Origin: Patescibacteria group bacterium
Lineage (GTDB): Bacteria; Patescibacteriota; Minisyncoccia; Phycocordibacterales; SBAW01
Assembly (NCBI GenBank): GCA_030916835.1
Contig: JAUPWA010000030.1
Coordinates: 1-5,407 of the forward strand
Length of the DNA: 5,407 nucleotides
Direction: 5' to 3'
In this document: positions 1-5,407 of the stretch, in pieces
Layout: every line of letters begins with the position of its first letter
Position numbering within the stretch: the first letter of the stretch is position 1
Notes under the pieces: generated by a model
Seen by the model: only the letters and a program-made list of their open reading frames with translations
What the model was told of the DNA's origin: nothing
The model's database searches: none
Translations under genes and position numbers: made by a program

Positions 1-422
1 CGGTTTTCTTGCGCGGCGTCCTGCTCGACGCGGTACAGCAGTTCGCGTAGGCGAATGTGACGCTCGGGCTCTTCACTTGCCAGCGGGATAGCGCCCCCCA
101 GCACAAAGTACAGCCCTCGAAAGCCGCTGCGCTCAACATTGTCGAGGTCGGCATCCTTTTCAACAACAAAAATGGTTGACCGGTCGCGTGTGGTGTTTGC
201 GCAGATGGTACACAGCGCGGCCTTGTCAGGCAACTTTACGAACCAGCGAAAGCACTGCTTGCACTGGGTGGTTTGTGCGCCAAGTGCGCGGATGCTGTCG
301 GCAAGGTTACCACGGTAGCCCTGCTGCTCAGCAAGGAGGTATTGGACAAAGCGCCGCGCTTGGCGTGGTCCGATGCCGGGGAATTTTTCAAACAAGGCGG
401 TGAGTTTTTGAATTGGGTCCAT
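1..422 (-). CDS. recR: Recombination mediator RecR, C-terminus cut off by window edge
   Basis: The visible 140 residues match the RecR family. RecR acts in the cytoplasm with RecO (and RecF) to load RecA onto SSB-coated single-stranded DNA during gap repair. Residues 1-30 hold the helix-hairpin-helix segment with 'FPGIGPRQARRF'. A four-cysteine zinc finger follows (C54, C57, C71, C74). A Toprim domain starts near residue 83 with 'IFVVEKDADLDNVE' and continues through 'GLYFVLGGAIPL'. The family is usually about 200 residues, so about 60 C-terminal residues lie beyond the left edge. I chose the ATG at 422 because 'MDPIQKL' is the usual family N-terminus. The frame stays open upstream to a stop at 474-476, with a TTG at 452, but that extension does not look like RecR. 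No Shine-Dalgarno sequence is visible; the 14 nt before the ATG are C-rich and follow directly after a structured element. The usual upstream partners dnaX and ybaB are absent, and dnaB is the upstream gene instead. Confidence 0.95.
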   Translation of the reverse strand, partial: MDPIQKLTALFEKFPGIGPRQARRFVQYLLAEQQGYRGNLADSIRALGAQTTQCKQCFRWFVKLPDKAALCTICANTTRDRSTIFVVEKDADLDNVERSGFRGLYFVLGGAIPLASEEPERHIRLRELLYRVEQDAAQEN

Positions 423-436
423 TGGTGGGGGAGCGA

Positions 437-550
437 AGCAACGTGGTTTCAAACCGCAATGACCTTTGGCGGCTTAACGATGGCAGGGTCTGCCTACTGT
501 TTGGCAATCTGCGGATTTTTTGCACGCAATGCTCTTGAAACCACGTTGCT
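437..550 (+). repeat. Structured element copy 1: 16-bp perfect terminal hairpin arms enclosing conserved blocks
   Basis: The arm at 437-452 (AGCAACGTGGTTTCAA) is the exact reverse complement of 535-550, giving a 16-bp perfect helix that closes an 82-nt interior. The interior holds three blocks that recur in the neighbouring copy: block A GCAATGACCTT (456-466), block B GGTCTGCCT (487-495) and block C CACGCAATGCT (523-533). Smaller internal pairings are possible, namely GGCAG/CTGCC (482-486 with 490-494) and CCGCA/TGCGG (454-458 with 510-514). I see no open frame with coding character. I do not recognise it as SRP RNA, 5S rRNA, tmRNA, RNase P RNA, 6S RNA, tRNA or a riboswitch class I know. The strand given is only its orientation relative to copy 2; the transcribed strand is unknown. 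It ends 14 nt before the recR start codon, so on the minus strand it would lie in a recR leader. Confidence 0.75.
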
Positions 551-574
551 CCTCTAGTCTAGGTAATTAGTAAA

Positions 575-689
575 GCAAAAACAAGTTTCGTGAAGCATTG
601 CGTGTACAGTATCGGCAGTGTAATGAGCTGAGGCAGACCGATACTGTCGCAGTTAGTGAAGGTCATCGCTAAGCGAAACTTGTCTTTGC
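575..689 (-). repeat. Structured element copy 2, in inverted orientation to copy 1
   Basis: The arm at 575-590 pairs with 674-689 in 15 of 16 positions, the exception being 580 against 684. Inside, 606-615 (ACAGTATCGG) pairs perfectly with 638-647, giving a second 10-bp helix with a 22-nt loop. Read on the minus strand, the interior contains block A GCGATGACCTT (669-659), block B GGTCTGCCT (639-631) and block C CACGCAATGCT (604-594). These match copy 1 in 10/11, 9/9 and 11/11 positions, with spacers within one nucleotide. The outer arms differ from those of copy 1 except for a shared GTTTC/GAAAC at the inner end. No protein is encoded. On the minus strand it lies about 30 nt after the dnaB stop, so it could also be part of the dnaB 3' UTR. 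It is not a classical intrinsic terminator, because only a short T-run interrupts its 3' arm. Confidence 0.75.
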
Positions 690-719
690 GCAGCCGCTCG
701 TGAGAACTTTGCGGAGCAA

Positions 720-2135
720 TTAGAAATCGTTCAGAGAAGACTCAAAGCTCGACATATCAGACTTCTCCAGCGTGACGAAGGTGGTGCGTTTTTCATCAAA
801 GTAGAGCTCAATGGCGCCCACCGGGCCGTTGCGGTGCTTTTCAATCAAGATCTCGGCAATGTTTGGTTTGTCACTCTCAGGGTTGCGCTTGTCGTCGCGG
901 TGAATGAACATCACGACGTCGGCATCTTGCTCGATAGAGCCCGAGTCGCGCAGGTCTGAGAGGCGAGGCTTGCCGCCACGCTGCTCCACGGCGCGGGAGA
1001 GCTGTGAGAGTGCTAAGACTGGCACGTCGAGCTCGCGCGCAAGGTTTTTGAGCGAGCGAGAAATTTCGGTCACCTGCTGCACCACCGAGTCTGATGCTCG
1101 TGTGTTGGTAGGTACCATGAGTTGGAGGTAGTCGACTATGAGGAGCCCTAAGCCGTTTTCGCGCTTGAGGCGGCGCGCTACCGCACGCATCTTGAGGATG
1201 GTGCTGCCCGGCTGGTCGTCGATATATATGGGGGCTGCGGAGAGGCGTTCATACGCATCTTTGATCCGCGTCCAATCTTCTTGTTCGGTGATATGGCCGG
1301 TGCGCAAGTTCCACGAGTTGACGCGCGCTTCGGCCGAGACCATACGGTCGACCAACTGCTGCGCGCTCATTTCAAGTGAGAAGATACCCACGGGCACTTG
1401 GTGCTGTACGCCAGCTTGGCGGGCGATGTCGAGCGCAAACGCGGTCTTACCCATCGAGGGGCGTGCGGCGAGGATGATGAGGTCCGACTTTTGGAGCCCG
1501 GCGAGCATGTTGTCGAGGTCGCGAAAGCCCGTGCGTACACCGCGCAGCTCGTCTTTGTGTTCATGGAGGTGCTCAAGGCGTTGCCACGCACCCGAGAGTG
1601 TCTCGCGCAGCGACACAAATTTTGAGAGGGTAGGGGTTGAGGTGACCTCATATATTTTCTTTTCGGCTTTGTCAAGCGTCTCGTCGAGCTCCTCGACCTC
1701 GTCATAGCCAAGCTCGGCCACGTATTCGCCGGCGTCGATGAGTGCACGCAACATGTACTTTTTTTGCACTTGGTTGGCATAGTGTTGTGCGTTACTTGCG
1801 GCTGGCACCTCGCTCGCTAAAAGTGCGAGGTAGGAGACGCCACCAATGTGCTCAAGCTCGCCCTGGTCGCTGAGGCGTGCGCGCACACTCTCGATATCAA
1901 TCGGCTCGCCCTTGCCATAGAGCGCCACCATCGCGCGATAAATGATGCGATGTTTCTCGCTATAAAACGCATCTTGCGAAATGATGTCACTCACCTCAAA
2001 CATACCCTCAGGGCGGATCATGAGCGCGCCCAAAAGCGCCTGCTCGGTCTCGAGTGTTTGCGGCGGTATGCGCAACTTTTTATCACCCTTGTGTGTGTTG
2101 GTGTGCGTTGTCGATTTGTTAGTTGTTTGTGCCAT
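720..2135 (-). CDS. dnaB: Replicative DNA helicase DnaB
   Basis: This is the hexameric ATP-driven helicase that unwinds DNA at the replication fork and works with primase DnaG. At 471 residues from the ATG at 2135 it has the normal family length, with no intein. Residues 1-20 are a polar tail rich in Thr, Asn and Lys. Residues 21-130 form the N-terminal domain ('PPQTLETEQALLGALM'). A linker with helices follows. The RecA-like motor domain starts near residue 195, with Walker A 'ARPSMGKT' at 224-231, the 'SLEMS' motif at 253-257 (E255 the likely catalytic glutamate), Walker B 'LLIVDYLQLM' at 331-340 and 'LSQLSRAVEQR' at 376-386. The 'KHRNGPVG' at 433-440 carries the arginine-finger region. The stop is TAA. 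A GTG immediately before the ATG (2138) is an equally possible start, and neither has a clear Shine-Dalgarno sequence. cysS ends 68 bp upstream on the same strand, so cotranscription is plausible. Confidence 0.98.
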   Translation of the reverse strand: MAQTTNKSTTHTNTHKGDKKLRIPPQTLETEQALLGALMIRPEGMFEVSDIISQDAFYSEKHRIIYRAMVALYGKGEPIDIESVRARLSDQGELEHIGGVSYLALLASEVPAASNAQHYANQVQKKYMLRALIDAGEYVAELGYDEVEELDETLDKAEKKIYEVTSTPTLSKFVSLRETLSGAWQRLEHLHEHKDELRGVRTGFRDLDNMLAGLQKSDLIILAARPSMGKTAFALDIARQAGVQHQVPVGIFSLEMSAQQLVDRMVSAEARVNSWNLRTGHITEQEDWTRIKDAYERLSAAPIYIDDQPGSTILKMRAVARRLKRENGLGLLIVDYLQLMVPTNTRASDSVVQQVTEISRSLKNLARELDVPVLALSQLSRAVEQRGGKPRLSDLRDSGSIEQDADVVMFIHRDDKRNPESDKPNIAEILIEKHRNGPVGAIELYFDEKRTTFVTLEKSDMSSFESSLNDF

Positions 2136-2142
2136 CACCTAT

Positions 2143-2154
2143 AAGAGTACTCTT
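2143..2154. promoter_or_regulatory. 12-bp perfect palindrome just upstream of dnaB
   Basis: AAGAGTACTCTT is its own reverse complement and ends 7 bp from the dnaB ATG. On the minus strand a TTGACG (2163-2158) lies just upstream of it and a TATAGG lies just downstream, but the 14-bp spacing is short for a sigma-70-type promoter. It could be an operator or a small hairpin near the start codon, or chance. Confidence 0.3.
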
Positions 2155-2184
2155 CTGCGTCAAGAAGGGAATATGGACAACCCC

Positions 2185-2203
2185 GGGGATAGATTGGGGA
2201 TAG
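2185..2203. repeat. Direct repeat of GGGGATAG with 11-bp period
   Basis: GGGGATAG occurs at 2185-2192 and 2196-2203, one helical turn apart, directly after the cysS stop. The first copy overlaps the palindrome CCCCGGGG (2181-2188). The spacing would suit a protein binding site upstream of dnaB, but no known motif is recognised. Confidence 0.35.
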
Positions 2204-3670
2204 TTATTCTTTAAATATTTTTTGACCCTCAGGGGTGTCTTTGACTGAATAGCCTAAAGCTTCAAGTTGATTGCGAAGCTCATCTGACTTTGCAAAATCT
2301 TTTGCTTTGCGAGCTTCTTCGCGTGCCTCAATTAATTTCTGTACTTCTTTGGGTAGGTCTTTTTGTACGAGAACTTTTAGCTTTGCTGCGGCGCGCTCTT
2401 CGCTTAACCCTAGGCCCAGGATAGTGTCGGCAAGTGTGAGCGCTTCCAACTTGTCGGTGGCTGAAATCTCTTGATCCTTCACCATGTCCCACACCAGCGC
2501 AATTGCAGCAGGTGTATCAAGATCGCCGCCCATAGCTCCAAGGAATGCTTGTTTAAAATCACTCGCAGCGCTTTCACGAGCATTAGGAGCAATGCTGCGA
2601 GGAGCTGCTTTCAACTCTAAATATACCCGCTGCAAGCGAGTGAGCGCGGTCTGCGCAGCAGTGAGTGCATCCCAGGTAAAGTTGGCTTGCGTGCGGTAAT
2701 GGGCAGTGAGGAACCAGTAGCGCAGTGCGCGAGGATTAATGCCGCGGTCGATGATGTTGTGCACATAAATAGTATTGCCGAGTGACTTTGAAATCTTTTT
2801 ACCGTCGATAGTGATGTGGTCGCGGTGCAGCCAAAATTTTGAAAACTGTTTGCCGGTCGCTGCTTCAGCCTGAGCAATTTCGTTGTTGTGGTGCACGGGG
2901 ATATGTTCGACACCACCGGTGTGAATGTCGATCTGTTTCCCCAGGATGGTAAAAATCATCGCGGTGCACTCGATGTGCCAGCCGGGGAACCCGAGACCCC
3001 ATGGGCTTTCCCAACCAAGTTTGTCGTCAGACTTCCAGAGGATAAAGTCAAAAGGTCCGCGCTTCTCGGTGTTTTCTTTGACACGCGCGCCTTCGCGCAA
3101 GCCCTCTAAATTAATTTGCCCTAGTTTGCCATAGTCTTTAAATCGCGAGACATCAAAGTAGACGCCGTCGCTCGTTTTGTAGGCGTAGCCTTTTTCCTCG
3201 AGCGATTCGATGAGGCTAATTTGCTGGGGGATGAAGTCGCTCGCGCGAGGGAAGGTGATTTTAGAGCGGTCGATGCCGAGATGGTCGAGGTCGGCAAAGT
3301 ACTCCTCTGTATAGCGCTCGGCGAGTACCCGCATGTTCGCAAGTGAAATATCCATGCCAGCAGCACGCAAACCGATAGTCATTTTGTCATCGCCCTCATC
3401 AGCGTCTGAAGAGAGGTGTCCAAAGTCGGTGATGTTGATAACCTGTTTGACCTGGTAGTCCCATGCCTCGAGTGTGCGGCGCAGCACATCGGCGAAGACT
3501 GCTGCGCTCATGTTGCCGATGTGCTGGGTGCCATAGACCGTCGGTCCGCAGTTGTACATTTTTACCTCACCACTTTTAAGCGATTCAAAATCCTCACCTT
3601 TTCCTGAAAGGGTGTTGTGGAAGCGCAGTGGTGGCAAGCCAGAATCTTTTGTCTTAAGAAATGCAAACAT
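2204..3670 (-). CDS. cysS: Cysteinyl-tRNA synthetase (cysteine--tRNA ligase)
   Basis: This class I aminoacyl-tRNA synthetase charges tRNA-Cys with cysteine using ATP, in the cytoplasm. It has 488 residues, close to the usual ~460-490. The HIGH motif is HIGN at 50-53, next to the zinc cysteine C41 in 'CGPTVYG'. The other zinc ligands are C235 ('HIECTAM'), H260 and E264. The KMSKS loop is 'KISKS' at 292-296. The C-terminal ~100 residues are the helical tRNA-binding part and end with the family-typical 'ALGYSVKDTPEG'. Two signatures are divergent: 'TDFGHLSSDADEGDDKM' (81-97) replaces the common 'TDIDDK', and 'HHNNE' (260-264) replaces 'HHENE'. I place the start at the ATG at 3670, 4 nt after the corA stop. 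The same frame continues 19 codons further upstream, but that part overlaps corA and does not look like a CysRS. The close spacing suggests translational coupling. MshC-like ligases are shorter, so they are less likely. Confidence 0.97.
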   Translation of the reverse strand: MFAFLKTKDSGLPPLRFHNTLSGKGEDFESLKSGEVKMYNCGPTVYGTQHIGNMSAAVFADVLRRTLEAWDYQVKQVINITDFGHLSSDADEGDDKMTIGLRAAGMDISLANMRVLAERYTEEYFADLDHLGIDRSKITFPRASDFIPQQISLIESLEEKGYAYKTSDGVYFDVSRFKDYGKLGQINLEGLREGARVKENTEKRGPFDFILWKSDDKLGWESPWGLGFPGWHIECTAMIFTILGKQIDIHTGGVEHIPVHHNNEIAQAEAATGKQFSKFWLHRDHITIDGKKISKSLGNTIYVHNIIDRGINPRALRYWFLTAHYRTQANFTWDALTAAQTALTRLQRVYLELKAAPRSIAPNARESAASDFKQAFLGAMGGDLDTPAAIALVWDMVKDQEISATDKLEALTLADTILGLGLSEERAAAKLKVLVQKDLPKEVQKLIEAREEARKAKDFAKSDELRNQLEALGYSVKDTPEGQKIFKE

Positions 3671-3674
3671 GATG

Positions 3675-4586
3675 TTATAACCAATCCTTAGTCTTGAAAT
3701 ATACGAAGAAAACGACCGCCATGGCAAGTACCCCGCTTACCACCATCCAAAAACCATACGGGTTATCCATGAGCGGGAGGTGCTGAGAGGTCATGCCAAA
3801 CAGCTGGACAACAAAGGACATAGGCAGGAAGACAAAGGTGATGACGGTGAGCGTCTGCATGATCTCATTTTGTTTTGTCGAAACGAGCGCGCTGTTTGTC
3901 TCACGCAGTTCGATAAGTGAGTCGTGTAAGCGGTCAAGGCGGTGTCCAACGCGCTCAAACGCGCCCACGAGCTCGTGTACATAGAATGAAAACTCAGCCC
4001 CAAAAAAGCGAGCACTCACCGGTTCAAAGGAGTGGAGCATCTCGCCGTGTGAAAGCAGCGATCGGCGAAAATCATGTATGAGCCTGCCCACCTGCGAGAG
4101 GCGCTTCACCATTTGTTTTTCTTGGCCTGCAAAAATATGCTCTTCAATATCATTGAGTCGACGCTCGATAGTGTCACACTCATGACCCATCGCGGTATAG
4201 AGGCTGCGGGTCATGGCGACAAACAGGTGGCCGCCGTGGGTGGCGCTGTTATCGCGACCCATCACTGTCTCAGCCTCAAACGTTTTTGCAAAAGTGTGCA
4301 ACGGGTCAAGCACCAGGTAGCGCGTTGTTATTAAAAAGTCTTTACCAATGATGAAGTCGATCTCGTTCTCATTTTTTTTGTGGCCCGCGTGAAGCGTAGG
4401 GAAGTGGAGTATGACATAGAGCACATTGCCACGGCGCTCCACCTTAGAGCGAAAGGAGGGCAAGAGGAGCTCCTCCGCGATCATTGGGTCTATGGAAAAC
4501 TCACGCATGAGCGCCTGGACCTCGGCTGGGGTAGGAGAAACGCAGTCAACCCACGCCAAATGGCCTTTCGTGTAGCGTGAAAGCAT
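3675..4586 (-). CDS. corA: CorA-family divalent metal ion transporter with GMT in place of GMN
   Basis: CorA proteins are pentameric inner-membrane channels, mainly for magnesium (also cobalt and nickel). This protein has 303 residues, a normal length. It has an N-terminal cytoplasmic alpha/beta domain (about 1-125, including 'LLPSFRSKVERRGNVLYVILHF' in two parts around 41-62). Long helices follow (about 126-245), then two C-terminal membrane segments (about 246-263 and 277-296) and a short basic tail ending 'KTKDWL'. The signature after the first membrane helix, normally GMN, reads G264-M265-T266; the codon is ACC, one base from AAC. The polar loop between the helices is 'SQHLPLMDNPYG'. The substitution makes the transported ion uncertain, so the symbol denotes family only. 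The gene heads the minus-strand corA-cysS-dnaB series. Its ATG lies about 7 bp from an extended -10 box, suggesting a leaderless mRNA. Confidence 0.93.
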   Translation of the reverse strand: MLSRYTKGHLAWVDCVSPTPAEVQALMREFSIDPMIAEELLLPSFRSKVERRGNVLYVILHFPTLHAGHKKNENEIDFIIGKDFLITTRYLVLDPLHTFAKTFEAETVMGRDNSATHGGHLFVAMTRSLYTAMGHECDTIERRLNDIEEHIFAGQEKQMVKRLSQVGRLIHDFRRSLLSHGEMLHSFEPVSARFFGAEFSFYVHELVGAFERVGHRLDRLHDSLIELRETNSALVSTKQNEIMQTLTVITFVFLPMSFVVQLFGMTSQHLPLMDNPYGFWMVVSGVLAMAVVFFVYFKTKDWL

Positions 4587-4592
4587 ATGTTC

Positions 4593-4601
4593 AGTATAGC
4601 A
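4593..4601 (-). promoter_or_regulatory. Extended -10 promoter element for corA
   Basis: Read on the minus strand the sequence is TGCTATACT, matching the TGnTATAAT extended -10 consensus except for one base. No good -35 is seen at 16-18 bp; the extended -10 could compensate. The last T is at 4593, which puts the expected transcription start around 4587-4585, right on the A of the corA ATG (4586). Confidence 0.55.
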
Positions 4602-4624
4602 CTCGATTTGCGCGAACAGGGGTG

Positions 4625-4633
4625 TGGTATACT
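4625..4633 (+). promoter_or_regulatory. Extended -10 promoter element for the S41 peptidase gene
   Basis: The sequence is TGGTATACT, again a TGnTATAAT-type extended -10, and 8 of 9 bases match the corA box facing the other way. The -35 region is weak. The expected start near 4639-4641 leaves only about 3-5 nt before the ATG at 4644, so the mRNA would be leaderless or nearly so. Confidence 0.55.
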
Positions 4634-4643
4634 AGTAAAAAAT

Positions 4644-5407
4644 ATGTTGAACACTCGCTTAAAAGTACTCGGTGTGCTTGGTGCGCTGCTGCTCGCGTTT
4701 GGTGCAGGAGCATATTTTGGTCTGTCACGCTCGCTCCACTCGTGGGCGCAGGCGCAAACGCTCGGTGGCGTGCAACCGTCAGATGTAGATATGGGCCAGT
4801 TTTGGCAGGCCTACCATCTACTCAATGAAAATTTTGTTGTGACACACGCATCGAGCACCTTCCCCGACAAGCAAGAGCAGCTCTACGGTGCAATAGCGGG
4901 CCTTACGGCAAGCTTTGGCGACCCGTACACAACCTTCTTCCCACCGGCTGACGCAAAAATATTTAATGACGATATTAAGGGTTCGTTTGGCGGTGTTGGT
5001 ATGCAAATCGACAATGATGCCAAGGGTAACCTCGTAGTGGTTGCTCCGCTAAAAGGTTCGCCCTCAGACAAAGCAGGTATCCACTCGGGCGATATCATCC
5101 TTAAAATTGGTGCCACTACCACTGCGGGTATGGTTGCCGACCAGGCAGTAAAGATAATTCGTGGCCCGATAGGTACAACAGTAACTATCACGATTGCACG
5201 CTCAGGCGAGGCGAAGCCGTTGGTGTTTGATATTGTGCGTGACACCATCAATATCCCAGTTATTGAAACAAAAAAGTTAGACAACGGAATATTTAAGATC
5301 AGCTTATATAGCTTTTCAGAGAACTCAACGGATCTCTTCCGTAAGGCGCTGCGAGAGTTTGCACAATCGGGCGACCATAAGCTCATGCTCGACTTGCGTG
5401 GCAACCC
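4644..5407 (+). CDS. S41-family C-terminal processing peptidase, N-terminal part only
   Basis: The visible 254 residues match the CtpA/Prc-type serine peptidases (MEROPS S41), which trim or degrade proteins at the cell envelope. Residues 1-6 are short and basic. Residues 7-27 are a hydrophobic membrane anchor or uncleaved signal ('LGVLGALLLAFGAGAYFGL'), so the body should lie outside the membrane. An N-terminal helical region follows ('LYGAIAGLTASFGDPYTTFF', 80-99). A PDZ domain spans about 112-195, with 'GSFGGVGMQI' and 'AGIHSGDIILKI' as its marks. The catalytic domain begins near residue 205 and includes 'MLDLRGNP' at the window edge, the start of the family's DLRGNPGG signature. The catalytic serine and lysine lie beyond the edge and cannot be checked. 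The ATG at 4644 is chosen because it gives the anchor directly; no Shine-Dalgarno sequence precedes it. The gene is divergent from corA. Confidence 0.95.
   Translation, partial: MLNTRLKVLGVLGALLLAFGAGAYFGLSRSLHSWAQAQTLGGVQPSDVDMGQFWQAYHLLNENFVVTHASSTFPDKQEQLYGAIAGLTASFGDPYTTFFPPADAKIFNDDIKGSFGGVGMQIDNDAKGNLVVVAPLKGSPSDKAGIHSGDIILKIGATTTAGMVADQAVKIIRGPIGTTVTITIARSGEAKPLVFDIVRDTINIPVIETKKLDNGIFKISLYSFSENSTDLFRKALREFAQSGDHKLMLDLRGN

Larger units (their letters stand above)
423..719. other. Non-coding gap between dnaB and recR
   Basis: About 297 bp separate the recR start from the dnaB stop, much more than the other gaps here (4, 57 and 68 bp). Two structured elements fill most of it (437-550 and 575-689), joined by a 24-bp AT-rich linker (551-574). 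Because the two copies are inverted, one transcript spanning both could instead fold into a single long hairpin: blocks at 456-466, 487-495 and 523-533 pair with 659-669, 631-639 and 594-604. I found no tRNA, no convincing promoter and no intrinsic terminator. A short plus-strand open frame that ends in this gap begins antisense to recR and looks like chance. Confidence 0.7.

Noticed and set aside
273..557. Plus-strand open frame of 94 codons with a hydrophobic stretch
   Set aside because: Its first half is antisense to the recR coding region, including conserved motifs, and its second half runs through the first structured element. There is no start signal.
437..689. CRISPR array, or integron attC sites, because of GTTTC/GAAAC ends and hairpin form
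   Set aside because: There are only two units, they are inverted and not direct repeats, there are no spacers or cas genes, and the attC core boxes (RYYYAAC and GTTRRRY) are not found at the arms.
437..689. SRP RNA (ffs), 5S rRNA or tmRNA, suggested by the ~115-nt size and the position near recR
   Set aside because: The GGAAG/AGCA signature of SRP domain IV, the conserved 5S loop sequences and a tRNA-like end with tag frame are all missing on both strands.
575..689. Intrinsic terminator for dnaB
   Set aside because: The closing arms are far apart (about 83 nt) and are not followed by a clean T-run; the T's are inside the 3' arm.
1138..1707. Plus-strand open frame of 189 codons inside dnaB
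   Set aside because: Antisense shadow of the dnaB motor domain; Ser/Arg-rich composition typical of the reverse frame of a real gene.
4883..5404. Minus-strand open frame of 173 codons on the right
   Set aside because: Antisense to the peptidase gene, whose PDZ and catalytic-domain signatures are clear on the plus strand.

Overview
The window is a compact bacterial housekeeping segment of intermediate GC content. Four genes are on the minus strand and one is on the plus strand. All five belong to well-known families: recR (partial), dnaB, cysS, a CorA-type transporter, and a C-terminal processing peptidase (partial). The divergent cysteinyl-tRNA synthetase, with its 'TDFGHLSSDADEG' and 'HHNNE' signatures, the tight packing and the weak ribosome binding sites would fit a Patescibacteria/CPR-type genome (for example Parcubacteria). 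That placement is an inference from family resemblance. All three visible stop codons are TAA, and there is no sign of UGA recoding.

Layout from left to right: recR runs off the left edge (minus strand, start at 422). Positions 423-719 are non-coding and hold two ~115-nt structured elements in opposite orientation. Then come dnaB (2135-720), a 68-bp spacer with a 12-bp palindrome and a direct repeat, cysS (3670-2204) and corA (4586-3675). corA, cysS and dnaB probably form one minus-strand operon; the corA stop and the cysS start are only 4 nt apart. Between 4587 and 4643 there is a divergent promoter region with an extended -10 box facing each way. The plus-strand peptidase gene starts at 4644 and runs off the right edge. 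Both promoters put the predicted transcription start at, or within a few bases of, the start codon, so both mRNAs may be leaderless.

No shared pathway links all the genes. recR (gap repair) and dnaB (replication fork helicase) serve DNA replication and repair, cysS serves translation, and CorA and the peptidase serve the envelope. The part not explained by known families is the dnaB-recR gap. It carries two elements of matching architecture: ~16-bp terminal arms that are complementary within each element but differ between elements, enclosing three near-identical internal blocks at matching spacing. This is the best candidate for an undescribed structured RNA or DNA element. A second notable point is the CorA homologue, in which the GMN selectivity motif reads GMT.
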